Below, piece by piece: positions 13,585 through 27,300 of a stretch of 64,000 bases of DNA; position 1 is the first letter of the stretch; every line of letters begins with the position of its first letter. The position numbers were made by a program, and so were the translations under genes. The notes under the pieces are model-generated. The model had not been told where the DNA came from. It worked only from the letters and a program-made list of their open reading frames with translations, and ran no database searches. The DNA is from Amaranthus tricolor (taxonomy: Eukaryota; Streptophyta; Magnoliopsida; Caryophyllales; Amaranthaceae). The stretch covers positions 37,166,375-37,230,374 of the forward strand of contig NC_080048.1 in assembly GCF_026212465.1 (NCBI RefSeq). The letters run 5' to 3'.

Positions 13585-16500
13585 ATATTGTCTTTATCTT
13601 CTAACATAATGGTTTCAAAATGAATAATATTTGCTAATTTAGAGAACTTGGTCTTATTAATTAAAATTACCTTGTATAAGATCATATTACAAGAAAGATA
13701 AATATATCAATTTTCATACAAAAATATAGAAACAAGTATATGTCCATGCATGAATATGTTAGTTTATTAAGTTATGTAAAAAAATTTGTTGAATATAATT
13801 GTTTATTTTTCAAAACTAACAATTATATCGATCATAACTATATATTACTAACTAAAACAAAACAATTATAAGTAAAATAATTCTATTTCACTAATTAAAT
13901 TAATATTTACAAATAAAAATAATTTTTACTAATGCTAATTTTTCTTTCTTAAATAGATCAATTAATCTGAGTATATATTAAATTTAAGGTTTACTAAATA
14001 TAGGCTAAATTATTGTGCAAACAGTATATCAAACTTCCTTCTATGAAATGAATATACGATATACTCATATACAAACACTTTATTGATGACATACTCAAAA
14101 TATATACTTCTGTATAATTTTCTTTATCATAATTATCATTGTAAATTTATTCGAAATAAGATTTTACTTATTATTTTGTAAATATAAAGTTAGCTGAATA
14201 ATTAAGTTGATAAATTTTTTGACATTACATAATTTAAAAAATTTTAATTATAAGGTTATATTCTAATTATTTTTGTATCGTAAATAAGGTATAATTAATA
14301 GTTTAGTCATTTAATTTGCTAAAATCAAAGTTACCCAAAATATTCTTTTTCTTAATAAATTGTATTTTAAAAATTAAAGGTTTTAAAATTGACTTTCTTC
14401 TTACTATTATTATTCATTAAGAAATAAAGTTTAATTAAAACTCAAAATTTTCATATTTAATTACTTAAAATTTACGAGGGAAAATAAGATGTATAAAAGT
14501 GACATGTGTCATATTCTTTTATTATTTTAGTAGAATGTATGATGATTTGATAAGATGTTCCAAATAAATAAATATAGACTATATAGTACATTTTAAGGAG
14601 ACAAAAATAATAATAATCAAAACTCAACAAAATGGTTGGTCACAAAATCACAAGGTGAAACATATAATCATAAAGAGTCAAGGAAACTTTTAATCAAACT
14701 CAAGGAAATACTTTTTTTCATAAACTTTGTAACAAATCATTGAAAAAGCTCTTTTATGGGAACTTAAATATTGCAAATTATATGAGATGAGGAAGTCTAA
14801 AAAAAATCGACAAACACAACTAAGTGGAAATAAAAAAGTGGGTGGAAAATGTAAATGTCCGATAAAGATATTTCGTAATGAAATGATTGATGAATTTTCT
14901 AAATATATAATAAGTGATAAGCTATTATTTAACCATTGTACGGTGAAAGTCAAATTTCTACGTATTTCAATAGAAAAGTTTTACACCTCAATATAGACCG
15001 TTGTCTAGCAACACTCTTAAACTTAATTAATTAATATGAATGATATAAATGTTTAAATCTTTCAAAAAAAATTTCTTTCAAGGGTAGGGTTAGCTTAACA
15101 ACTAATATTTGGTATTCATCCCCATACCAGGAACCTTGTATGTGTGTACATCACATATATAGACCATATTTAATTTATTCAAAAAATAATGATCGCGTTT
15201 GAAATAATGCCCGAAAAACATAATAATTATGACATAAAATCAAGATTAATATATACTGTGAATTTTATATGCGTGTAATTAATACGTAAAAGTCTAGAAA
15301 CATACTTCCTTCGTTTCACGCTATGGTGATTGTGTATTTTATTTTGGGTATTTCATTATGTTGGCTATATTGGAAATCTTTCCTATAATATAGTTTTTCT
15401 AATGGATAATTAGAAGAACTTAAAAGTCTACATTAATGTTTATCCAAAATAATAAAATTACAAATTAATAAATCTCGTAGCAAAATTAATTTCAAAATTT
15501 TAATTAAAATAAAAAATATGAAGTAAATATCTCATAATATACTTTTAATAATTATTATGAAAGATATTAAATTTAATCAATATTGTGAGATATGGATTTT
15601 TTTTTTTTAAATTCTCAGTATTGTGGCCAACAAATTTTTAACATTTCTCTGTGCTACTTTAACACAACAATTTTTGAATATTTGATAATATTTTTTAATT
15701 GAAAAATTGATATTTATTAAGTTAATATTGATTATACACACGAGTTAAAATTTAGGATGGGTGTGAGTATAAGGTGGGTTTGGAATAGGTATGAGTTTAA
15801 AGACAATTAAACTCAAACTCAAATCCATATCTATTTATTTTTTAGACTTAGACAAGTGACAAAGTAATGAGGATTAAGTTCCTAAAGGTTTTGTTTGATG
15901 AGGAAATTTACAAGTAACATAATGAATAAATATATGTATTTTTTATCTTTTTGAATTAACTATTGATAATAATATGTTAGGAGTAGAAATATGACGTTTA
16001 ATAGCAAACTTAAATGAACAGAAGGAATTGTGTTTAGTCGATTTGAAATTGCTTTTAATAATGATATACTCTCTTCTATTCAGCCTATTTGTCCTATTTA
16101 CTTTTTTTCACTCTTGTCGAGATAATATTTTAACTTTTAATATTTTTAATTATATATGATTAAAAATTATGAAAAATTAATATTAATAATATTTGCATTG
16201 AGACGAATGAAACAAGATCTCACTTAACTATATTTTAACTTATGAATAAAAAATAAATTAAAAATAATAAATAAATAATAACCAAAAATTAAATATGATG
16301 GAGTATATTTTTCCTAGGAATATGTACTTTTATAAATGGCAATTTCAAATGAACAACAAAAGTAGTATCTATTTCCGTTACATACCATGTCAGCGTGACA
16401 AACCTGAATATTTTCATCTACGTACGGCGTACCACACATTACTAAAGTCCGTCAAAATATCTATTTAATTAGAACTCAAAAGACTTGCTTCCATATATTA

Positions 16501-16897
16501 TCGGTGGCATTATATTTGTTATATTTTATTTTTTATATAATTTAATGCATAATTTTGATTATTTATATGGTAAATTATGCATAGTAAAAGTTATTAAATT
16601 TTAATATTAAGAAAATATACGATTAAACGATTTAATAAGATGATTAGCATTCATAAGCCTAATGTAACATAATGTAACATGTATTTCATAACGAGGAACT
16701 ATAAAATTAACAATCAACAAAGTAGAATAATTAAGTAATTTTTTCATTAAGTTGAATCACTTAAATGCATGAATGGTTCAAAGCTCATAATTAAGCATCA
16801 ACCTATAAATACATTTCTCTTACAATTAACATAAAAAATTAAAAGGAAACAATTATACATTTTTCTTGTGATTAACTTAAAAAATTAAAAGGAAATA
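13585..16897. other. Intergenic, nothing recognised
   Basis: This is about 3.3 kb of strongly AT-rich DNA. No ORF has coding character, no tRNA or rRNA was seen, and I found no bounded transposon. Scattered phrases such as 'acttccttcgtttcac' (15305) and 'ctcttctattcagcct' (16072) resemble single ends of 'ctccctccgt'-type MITEs. Confidence 0.5.
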
Positions 16898-17165
16898 ATA
16901 AGTTTTGTATAAAACCGTCTTATTATGAGATAAATTTATATAGTAATAATTATTCATTTTCTTTAATTAATAACTTTAAGATTTTAACTGATAACCTTAA
17001 AGTTGTAAGTTATTACTTTAAAGTTATAATAATTATTCTGAAACTATAAGAAACAATCACTTTAAAACTTTAAATAATCTCTTTAAGGTCATAAAGTGAT
17101 TATTTAAGATAATAATTATATATTAGGTTAACTCAAAACTGTGAGACTGTATCATTTGAAAATTT
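16898..17165. mobile_element. MITE-like element related to the copy in P450 intron 2
   Basis: The left part 'gtataaaaccgtcttattatgagat' and right part 'gtgagactgtatcatttg' are degenerate versions of the ends at 3909-4060. The interior is built from repeated 'actttaaagttataa' and 'aacaatcactttaaa' phrases. There is no coding capacity. Ends are approximate. Confidence 0.5.
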
Positions 17166-17179
17166 GTGAATTGGAAAAA

Positions 17180-17465
17180 TTATAAAGTGTTTGACAATTG
17201 ACTTTTGATTTTTTATTGGTCAAACAATCAATAAAAATATTTGATAAATGACTTTTAAATCGATTGAAACTGACTTTTTATATTTTTATTTCATTGGATT
17301 TTGACTTTTAGTCCACTATATAAACAATAAACAACTATCAATTGACAAATAATTTTTACCCAGCATCTATATAACAATTGGTTTAAACAACTGGCTTATT
17401 GGTTAACATTTCAAGGTGATCAAATTAGCCAAAAACTTCAGATAACAATCATTTGCTAAACAAGT
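17180..17465. repeat. Dispersed repeat with 'gataaatgacttttaaa' motif (copy at 17.2 kb)
   Basis: Phrases 'ttgacttttgatttttta', 'atatttgataaatgactttt' and a closing 'caaattagccaaaaac...caatcatttgc' are shared with 38186-38470. In degraded form they also occur near 7390-7510. This suggests a small DNA-transposon family. Precise ends and target-site duplication were not resolved. Confidence 0.45.
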
Positions 17466-18328
17466 CATCCCTCTTATAAAATCAATTTGTTTTTTTGACA
17501 ATGTTCATTAAATATTATTACTTTGTATTTTTATTTGTAATATACTTCTTTCATATCTCTCATTTAGTATCATTTTGCATTTTGGATTGTCTATTTTCAT
17601 TTTGCGTTATTTCTATTTGGAAATAAACCCACTATTTTCTTTTAATCTCATCTGTACTATATTTAAACTTTTTTTTTTTAATACTTTCATTCATACAGTT
17701 CAATCTCTCTTGATTTATTATCAAATACTTCTATATAGTTTTCTTTAAAAACAACTCACATTTTCTATGATGCTAATTCAAGGGGCGGTGGAATATAAGA
17801 TAAAAAATAAGTAATTGAAAATTTATTTGATTTATTTGAATGTAAATTTTATTATTATTAACTTTTTCTAATTACTTTTAAACAATCATAATTATAGAAA
17901 CTTAAAATTAAAATATTACATCGAGAAATATGTAAAATTAGAATAATACGTTGACAAATATACAAAATAGTTATTCTTGTGAGAGAGCACTGTCTCTTAA
18001 AGAGACGGCTTCAAAATAAAAAATTTACATTTTAATTTTTTTTATCTTTAATTTGTAAAAGTTAAAGTTTTTTTTATTTAATGCGATGTCTCAAAAAGAA
18101 ATATTTCAAAATTAAATGGGACATTTCCAATATGAGGTTAATATGGTCTCTAACAAGAAAACCCATAAAATCCTTTTTTAGGAAACAAATCATTAAAGTT
18201 TATCCTTCTTCCCCAAGAATTCTTCATTTTCCCCATTCTCTAATTCTAAAAACCCACAAAAATTCTCTCCTCATTTCTAGGGTTTGTGAGAATTGTTGTC
18301 TGAAATCATCAATTAAGTTGATATTGCA

Positions 18329-21300
18329 ATGGAGATTGAAGGTGAAGAAGAAAATTTTGTGCTATTATCGAAGATTAGAACAGGGCTTAAGAGAGAGTTT
18401 CAGTTTGCTTTGAAATCCCAAAACGAAGTCGCTGGTTTACTCACTCGTACCCGAATTCGAAAGAGTCCAATCACTGAGTTGAACGAGTTTTCGGCAATGA
18501 AAAAGATGAGAAAGAGTAATCAAGTTTTTATGTCTCCTCATCAATTAGTGGAGAGTGAGGATGAACAGAAGAGTGATATTGTGGATTTGACAATTGATGA
18601 GGAGAGTAATCGTCAACACACTGTGGAAAGTCAAAGGAAAGAGAATGATAATGTGGGTGGAAATGAAGATGACCCTATTGTTGTTGAAGATGATGTGAAG
18701 AAAGTTCCTACTAGATTGAAGGAGCTTCTAGAAACTGGGTTTTTGGAGGGAGTTTCGGTTAGGTATATTCGCGGATGTAAGGTACAATACCAAAATAACA
18801 AATAAAATTCCATTACCCTGAATCCTGATGCTAAGTATGTGGCTCCCACCTAGGGTTTGTGATCATATGTACCCAAACTTACGCTTATTAAACATCCTAT
18901 AATCCATCATAATGGAAAACCAAAAACCTACAAAAAAAAAAAAGCATTTTGAATGCTTGAAATGGGTTGATAAATTTATGCTTCTGTTTTATTCATATTT
19001 GAATTGAAATGGGTTTAATTTATTTTTGGTGGGAATTTGACAGAAAGTGCCAACAGATAAAGGGCTTGCTGGAATAATAAGAGGGTGTGGAGTACTGTGT
19101 TTCTGTGACGAATGCAAGGGTGATCAAGTAAGTTGTTTTTATCACTTTACTTCGTATGTTAAAGAGTATTGTTTGGATGTGTAGGAAAATTTTTGTTTAT
19201 TTTAATGGAAGGAATTTATGATTGTTGCTTGTGAATATTTAAGTATATTTGATATTTTAAGTGAGTTGAATAATTAAGTATATTTTATTTTGAACATGGA
19301 AGGAATTTATGATTGTTGACTGTGGTATTGAAATTTTATATAGTAGGAACCAGGAAAGCTGGAAGTGAATGAAGATAGTGACACTTTTTCAGTTATTTCT
19401 GTTAATTGCTTGGTATACCCAAGCTATGTTATATGGATTTGGGTATTTGTGTTGGATTCTGGTATGGGCCCAAGTGCCCATTTTGGGAGTATTTTTATAA
19501 TTTTGGCCAAATTGTGGTATTAATTTTCATATCATATTAGTGTTATGGATTCGAGTCGACTTCGGTACTTGAGGTTAAAGGAAGAGTTTAAATAAACATA
19601 GAGCTCAACTTGTGGGAACCTAGCTGTGGATGGTGTTGTTAGCATTGCTCTATTTATTGTTCTGTTTCTTTTTGCAATTTGCTCATCTTATGGGTTTTTT
19701 GATTTCTTGTTAATTTTTTCGTCTTGTGCTTATTATGGCAGGTTGTGACACCTAATCAGTTTGAATTGCATGCGGGTAGTTCGAATAAACGTCCAGCAGA
19801 TTACATATATTTGGAGAACGGAAGGACCCTTCGGGATGTTATTTCTGCTTGCAAGAATTCCAATCTTAAGTGTTTAGAGTTCATAATTTTAAATGCCATT
19901 GGCTCTCCAAATGAGAAGGAATCCTCATTTTGTGTTGAATGCAAAGGTAGAAACATAGATTTGTTGGATAAAAATTACTTATTAGCTATTTTTTTTTATG
20001 AACATTAATTCAGATAATTTGATAGAAGTTGGACTTTTTTCACATTCAGAGCCTACATCTGATGCTAGTATTGGGAGGAAGACACAGGTTTTCTGTTCAT
20101 GCTCGGAATTGGAAGCCTCTCATACACCCCCATTTCGAAGGACTGAGAATTGTGAAAGGTATGCCGTATGGAAGCATTTTCTTTGGAACATGACTTCGAA
20201 TTTTTTTATATTGTTCTGCTTAGTGTAGTGTGTAAACTTCTTTATTTCCTCTTTCATTTTACTATTTTTTTGTTGCTTTCTTGATGCAAGCTTATTTCGA
20301 AGATAGTGTGTTGACTAATAAAATTAATTTTAAATATCGGGCTTCCTCCAGTGTATGTTAGCAGAACTTTCACTGTTTTTGAATTAAAAATAAGGCTGTA
20401 ATTTTGTGTTCGAGGTTCTTCGTTATGTGTCTGCATATTTATTAAACCATATGCAGTCTTTGGTATTGCATTGTAAAATTTGTGCACTTGGTTACTAAGA
20501 AGTGGGGAGACACTGGCCTCATGATTTTTTTTTATAGCAAAAGTTGTGCTTAATTGTTGAGATTTGAGAACATTGTATTGAGGTTGGTTTTGGAATTGAA
20601 TGTTATTGTTTACATTATTACGATTAGATTCTTTATATGATGGTAATTGGCATTTGTTTCCCATGCTGGTGAAACCTAACATCTCTTAGTTCTTCACTCT
20701 GGTATCACCCGGTTCTTACTTATTTCTTTATATGATTTTTTTCATATATGAAGATGGCTGAATTTGTTTCCAATTCTTTATTTATGAGTATGGCTTTAAA
20801 CACTAAAACCAGATTGTTTGCTGAGCCACTATATATGGTTTCTCATCTTGTCTCATTTGAGTATTGCACTTTTAATATACTGGATCTCTTCACTCCATAT
20901 TTTATGATTTGTTTGGTAACAGCAAGGTCTTAGTGTGATCTTACTGGTTTTATCAATGAACCATGCTCATCCAGTAGGGAATTTTTGTCATTGAGGTTCT
21001 TTGATATTCTTGAAATAAGCTCCTAGTTCTACTTGATAAAATCAGCTTATGGTTACCCTGATTTAGTTGCTCATCTTGTTGATAAAATCAAGTGATTAAC
21101 TTATGGTTATTTACTTACATAATTTATAATTTTTATTGAGTTCGTTATTTACCTTTTTTTAAAAAACTTTTTTCATATTATTAAAACAAAGTAGGAGTCT
21201 AGGACACATTTGTGAGGTTAGGATTCTTAATACGAGGCCCTTTATTGTAAGTAAAGCTTAAATTTTTAATATATTAGCATGCACATATATATTATTTGGT

Positions 21301-24300
21301 AGTCAAAACAAAAAATTCCATCCATAAGAGCATATAAGATTTCTTAATTTAACTAATACAGCTTTTTTTAATTTAGTATAAACTGCGTAACTTAATGATA
21401 TCATATCCCACTAATCCTATTTCCAAGATATACCCTCTATGCATAATTAATAACTTAATACTTATTACAAGTTAACACAAAAGTCCAGTAGTAAATAATA
21501 TTTCCAAACCAGATACTCAAGTTTCGTTTATATGTGACTTGCACAGGTACAAACTACAACTCCCACTTCTTATCAAACATGATTAAAACATTGTCATAAA
21601 GGTCTTGATTTCCAAAACTAGTCCTTACCCTTCAAACTAGACTTAACACACAACTAATACATGTAAAAAAATATCAGATATTATTAACAGTAGGAAAGAA
21701 GCAAAAATCGAGCCCTAAATGGGTTGTTATGCAGCGCCTGTTCAGTGCACACTGGACAGGTTTGCTGTGTTGTTTTCTTAGCGAAACCATTTCTATTTTC
21801 ATCAATTTTGTATACTATTTAGACTTCCTATAGCATGTATATACATGTTGTCATCAAATACATATTTAAATGGGAATGTATACCTTGGTTTATAGTGAAC
21901 AACGACCCAAACTCGATGTGGTTATGGCCTTCGATATCACCTGAGTATTCACGTATTAATACAAGTAAACAATATTATAAGTTATCTTTTAGTTATTCCA
22001 GTTTTTATGCTCGATGAAAAATCATCCTTGTCCCTAGAAATAATGCTACAATTTATGTGTTTGGGCCTTTGGGGGTAATTGAGAAAATGAGATCATAACA
22101 CATTAACACATAAATTAGAAACAATAATCTTTACTGAACACAATAAAGGTAGTAAGTGACCTCCCATTCTTGACCCTCTCACTTCACCGCTTTGGTTTTG
22201 CTCTTCAGATAGTGCACAAAAGTTCTTGACCAGTTGTTTCTGGGCATCTTATACTAGCAACATGGAGTGTTTTTGTAAGGTTCATGTCCTTGGTGAGCTG
22301 TTGATGTGCCAGAAGATTCTTATAAGTTTTGCACTACTACCATCTGTAGTCTTTACATTTCATAGCTCTACTTCTGTATGGTTATCAACTACCATTGTAC
22401 AGAGCTATGAATATCAATGATTTTCCCTATGTGCTGTGGATATGTATCTGTTACCTATAGTTTTCCTGTCTTGCAGCTATTGTATGAATAGAATTCATTA
22501 AAATAATTTTGAGTCGATTACCCGTGATTTCATATTTCTTCTATTTCAAAACTCAGATATGCTTGTTTTAGTATGCTGAAGTACCTAATTAATGTTTCAG
22601 ATCCAGTGATCTTGTTTCTTTAGGAAAATCGTACGCAAATTCTTCAAAAAGTTGCTTGCAATCTGCCAAAAGTCAGGGCAAGGTTACACTTAAGTGAGTG
22701 TTTTCAGTTTTGTGAATTGCCAAGTCTTTTGAGTTATTAATCTGTAGTTCACAATTTTTGTTGCTTTTTTCCAGGGACCTGCGGTTGCATAAATTGGTTT
22801 TTCAGGATGATATTCTGCCTGATGGTACAGAGTTGGGATACTATGGTCATGGAAAGGTCCGGATGGTGTTGATCAGCCTTATGGTTCTATAGAATAATTG
22901 TTTCAGAATAGTGGAACATTTGTGACTACCTTTTAGTAAATCCACTCCATGAGTTTTATAATGTGTGCTAGACTGGTAATGGAATTATTAGAAGTTTAAC
23001 TATACAAGTACAAATAGTGATAGCATTAGCAATATTGTTCTTATGGTATATAGTATTGCAAATTTTTTATTAATCGATCAGGGCCTTTATGTTGATATGC
23101 ATCTTGTGTTTCTGTAATTATGCTAAAGTTTTCTGAATCCTTATCCTTCTTTCAACAGAAGCTTTTGTCTGGCTACAAGCAGGGTTCTGGAATTTACTGT
23201 TACTGCTGCAAGTCAGAGGTAAAATTGTTAAGCTGGTGTAAGTTGATGTAATTGGAATCCTTCATGGGTACTTAATATACTTTGTAAACAATGGACAGGT
23301 CAGCCCCTCTCAATTTGAGGCACATGCTGGTTTTCCATTCCGCAGGAAGCCGTGAGTTTATATAATTATGAATTTACTTTTTTCCATAATTTCTGTGCGT
23401 TGTTCATATGCTTTCTATTAACAGTACTATTGCGTTTTATTCCATTTTATTACCCTAATGCCATATAGTGGCTTCCACTTAGGCGAGATTTTGAGGGTTA
23501 ATATTTGCAACTATATCCTTGTAATTACAAACAAAGTTTGTTTACAATTAACCCTTGACAACAAACATAAATAAAAACAACCCTGGGCTAGAAGACTTCA
23601 CATAAATAAAAAGTGCACATAATTTAATGAGTCATTTAACCATTGTCCATTTATAATCAAAGCTTCAAAAAATGATTTTATTTCATGCATGAAGTGCTGA
23701 ATAACTTTCATGCTGATAGTGACAAACCTTTTTTTTTAACTTTAACTATGAACTGTTTATTTTGTATTGAAAAGTCGTCATTGCATTTCACTTGTTAGGA
23801 GTAAACTTTAATGTACAACAACGACAACATGCCATTACTTCAATGCCAAATTGGCTCCCTTTTAGGTGAGTTTGAATGTGCATAACCTCACACTGGTAAT
23901 AACAAAGAGGTTGTTTTTGATTGACTATTGAATACAAATGTAATCAGTAACTTCATTTAAAAATGAGCGCAAATAATTAATGGTGTTTAATGGAAAGTCA
24001 TGATAAAACGACTTATCGAATCGTGTTCATTTATAATTTTTGTAAAGTTGTATATGAATTTTTTTTATCCAGTGTTGATTAAAAAACAAGGGTAAGGTTG
24101 TGGATATACGACCCCTTGAAACTCTACCTAGATGGGATTCACTTAATGACAATGGCAATGGGTAATGAATGAAGATTGATTTAAATATGTATTTTTATAT
24201 ATTCCTTAAAAATTTGAAACCAAAGAACTACAAATTTTTTGCTCCATTGAAAACAGACTCAGGGGTATTAAGTATACATAAATGTAATTTTTATTTATTT

Positions 24301-27300
24301 ATGAGGAACCTACCAATATAGCTGAGTGGTAAACCTCAAGCCAAATAGCTGAAACCCACACTCCATACAACCAAGTGAGTCTAAAGGGTAAGACGGGAAC
24401 CACCATCGCATGGGATATATTGCTACGGCCTCAAGGTCTCCATTATCATATGTGGTCTCATAATCACCTTCCATTGGCTAGATTGGTTGACCGAGGACTC
24501 TGAAAGGTGATTAAAGAAATTTCTTCCAAGTATCCTCACTAGGTGGCATTTGAATTTCGAACTCTTGACCAAGTTTAGGGTGGATTTTCTACCAAGTGAG
24601 CCCAAAGTACTTGGTTATTTTTAGTTAGCAATTAATTATGATCTTTTGGATAATATGATTAGCCTTAGAAGGAGTTTCGAGTTTGAATCAGAATCTTTAA
24701 AGGCATGCTTGCTGCTGTGGTGGTTAATCCGAGTTTTAAGCTTTTTTTTACTTATGGTGTAAAATATTCTAGTACAGCTCAGTAAATCAATTTTCTGTAC
24801 ATACTAGGAAAGTATATACAAGGCACACAAAGTTTTCAACCTATATTAGTACTTGTAGCATCATTGATTCATTTTACTTATGCTGATGGTCTTCAAATTT
24901 TCTGACAGTTACGACAATATATACACTTCCAATGGTGTATCTCTGCATGAACTGTCACTCACTATATCAAGAACAAGCCAGTTCTCTACAGATGAGAATG
25001 ACGATCTGTGCAGTGTTTGCCATGATCCTGGGGATCTTTTATGCTGTGATGGCTGTCCAAGATCTTTTCATTTAGGTGTGTTGTGTGTGTCTAATACCCT
25101 GATGTTGCTTAAATGTAAAATGCTACATGCTTGTCTTGTTACTCACCTATGAAAATTGTCTACCGGAGTTTTATACTTTTATTTCTGTCGCTTGGGTGCA
25201 TTTTTTAGTAGTTTAACATAATAAGGCAAAGTTAATGAGTAGGAATATACTGATGAAGGGAACTATAAGAGTTTTTTTGTGAAATTGTGATGAGTTGTGT
25301 AGCATCTATGAGTTTAAATTCTAATTTGTTGATTGATCTAATACAATTTTTTTTGAGGAATTAGAGAGGTCTCAGCTCAAAATATAAACCGTGTGTTTCT
25401 GTGGGCTCTGGTAGACAATAATGTTTTGTAGTAATCTTATAGCAAAATTAAAATATCTCTATCGTTGCTATAAGGAGTATATGATATCTTTGAGGAAAAT
25501 GCAATCCTCTTAAATTTAAGATGTTTAATTCGTAAGGGTCTGGCAGAGACTGAGGCTCTATATTTTATGGTAATTGCTAGTAGCTTTCTTGTGTTTAAAG
25601 GAAACATTATGAATATTACAGTAGCTCTTTCGGCTTTTGAGATTTCTTTTTTCTGTCATATCTTTTGAAATTCCACTTGTAATTTTATGATGTGGATAAC
25701 TTCGTAAGCAGCACTGGAGCAGACTTCTAGTCTAAAAATACTTATGGTTAATGTTGCAATTAAAATTAGAGAGAACTACCCCCTTCATGAAAGTTTTGCT
25801 ATGTCCTGTTTTGTGAAAATAATTGAAATGTTAGAGGGACTGACAACAGAAATACGAAGGCCAAAGCCTTAGTCCCAAAATATTGGGTCGGCTACATGAA
25901 CCAACAAACTAGTCCGTGCTGGTCCACATTAACTTTCTTTCTCCATTCATTTCAATTATCTACCATCTCAGTCTATAAATGTAGATCCTTCATATTCTTT
26001 TTCACCCCTTACCTTTTGGCCATCTTTGGCCATCCTCTCTCACTTTTTAGACCCCCAAGTTTCAACTTTCTACCTTCATTACCGGTTCGCGAACTCTCCG
26101 AGTTATTGAAAGATATATCCATATGTAATAATGCAACTATTTGGGGGGGGGGGGGGGGGTTTGTGCTGTTCTTTTCCTTCACATTTGTGTTGCATATGTT
26201 CACTTCTGCTACTTAATTTTCACAAATTATTTGAATACAGAACTCTCAGATTCTATCTTGTGTGTTTTTAAGTTAATCAATTTTTGTTGTAACTTTCAGG
26301 CATATAGTTAAAATTTTGGTCTTTGAATCTTTCGGATCATGTTTGGTGCATTTGTCTGCGTTCTTTAGAACTTTATGCCTGACTGGTGCTTCTCTGTGTT
26401 CATTTACTCAGAATGCATCTCAATATCGGAGATTCCTCCAAATAAATGGTATTGCAAGTACTGTGAGGATAATTTTCAGAGGGAAAAGTTTGCTGAGCGC
26501 AATCCTAATGCAATAGCTGCAGGCCGAGTTCCAGGAGTTGATTCGATAGAACAGATAACCAATCGGTGTATTCGAATCGTTAAAATCTCTGATACTCAAG
26601 ATGTTGGTGGGTGTGCTATCTGCAGGTAAATCATGGGGCCTTCAATTTATAGCCTTGATGGTTTTTTTGCTATCATTTTCACTTTTAATTGTTCAAATAT
26701 GTATAGCTGCGTGGATAGTTGTAAAATGCTCTTACATATGCTGCTTCATTTTAAATATGAACTGCCTGATGTTGATTTTTGAAAAAAAAAATGCTGATAC
26801 CTAGAGGTGGCCATGAGGACTGGTTCCTGGCCAACTCAACTAAACATGTCCCTGGAATCCGGCCACGCTGGTTCCAATTCAAGACTGTCCAGCTTTTATT
26901 TTTTATACTTAAAAAATATTTTAAAAGAGAAAAAACCTGTATACTATAAACCCTACTATCTACCCTGCCATTTCAGTCCTCATCTTGTTACTTTTTTCTC
27001 TCTCCTTTGTCCCCTGGTTCCTTCTCTCAGATCCAGAAATTTTCTCTCCTTATTTTCATGGTTGTCCCTTCCAATTCTGTCAATGTTTTTTTTGGTAAAG
27101 AAAATTTTAATTTAATTTGATTAATAAAAAGTAAGAATACAAAAATAGGGATAAGGAATCCCCACGATAATCACTACTAAATACAATAAAATCTGCGATT
27201 TACTCCTACTTAAATCATCTAAAGTAAAGTCCTCAAACAATCATTTTAATTCGTTTGTTTCTTTCGATCCATATTGCCCAAAGAATAGCAAGAATGCAAC

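Noticed and set aside
24300..24420. Second SINE on the plus strand (TAGCTGAGTGGTAAA as an A box)
   Set aside because: No acceptable B box follows at the right distance, so it was not annotated.
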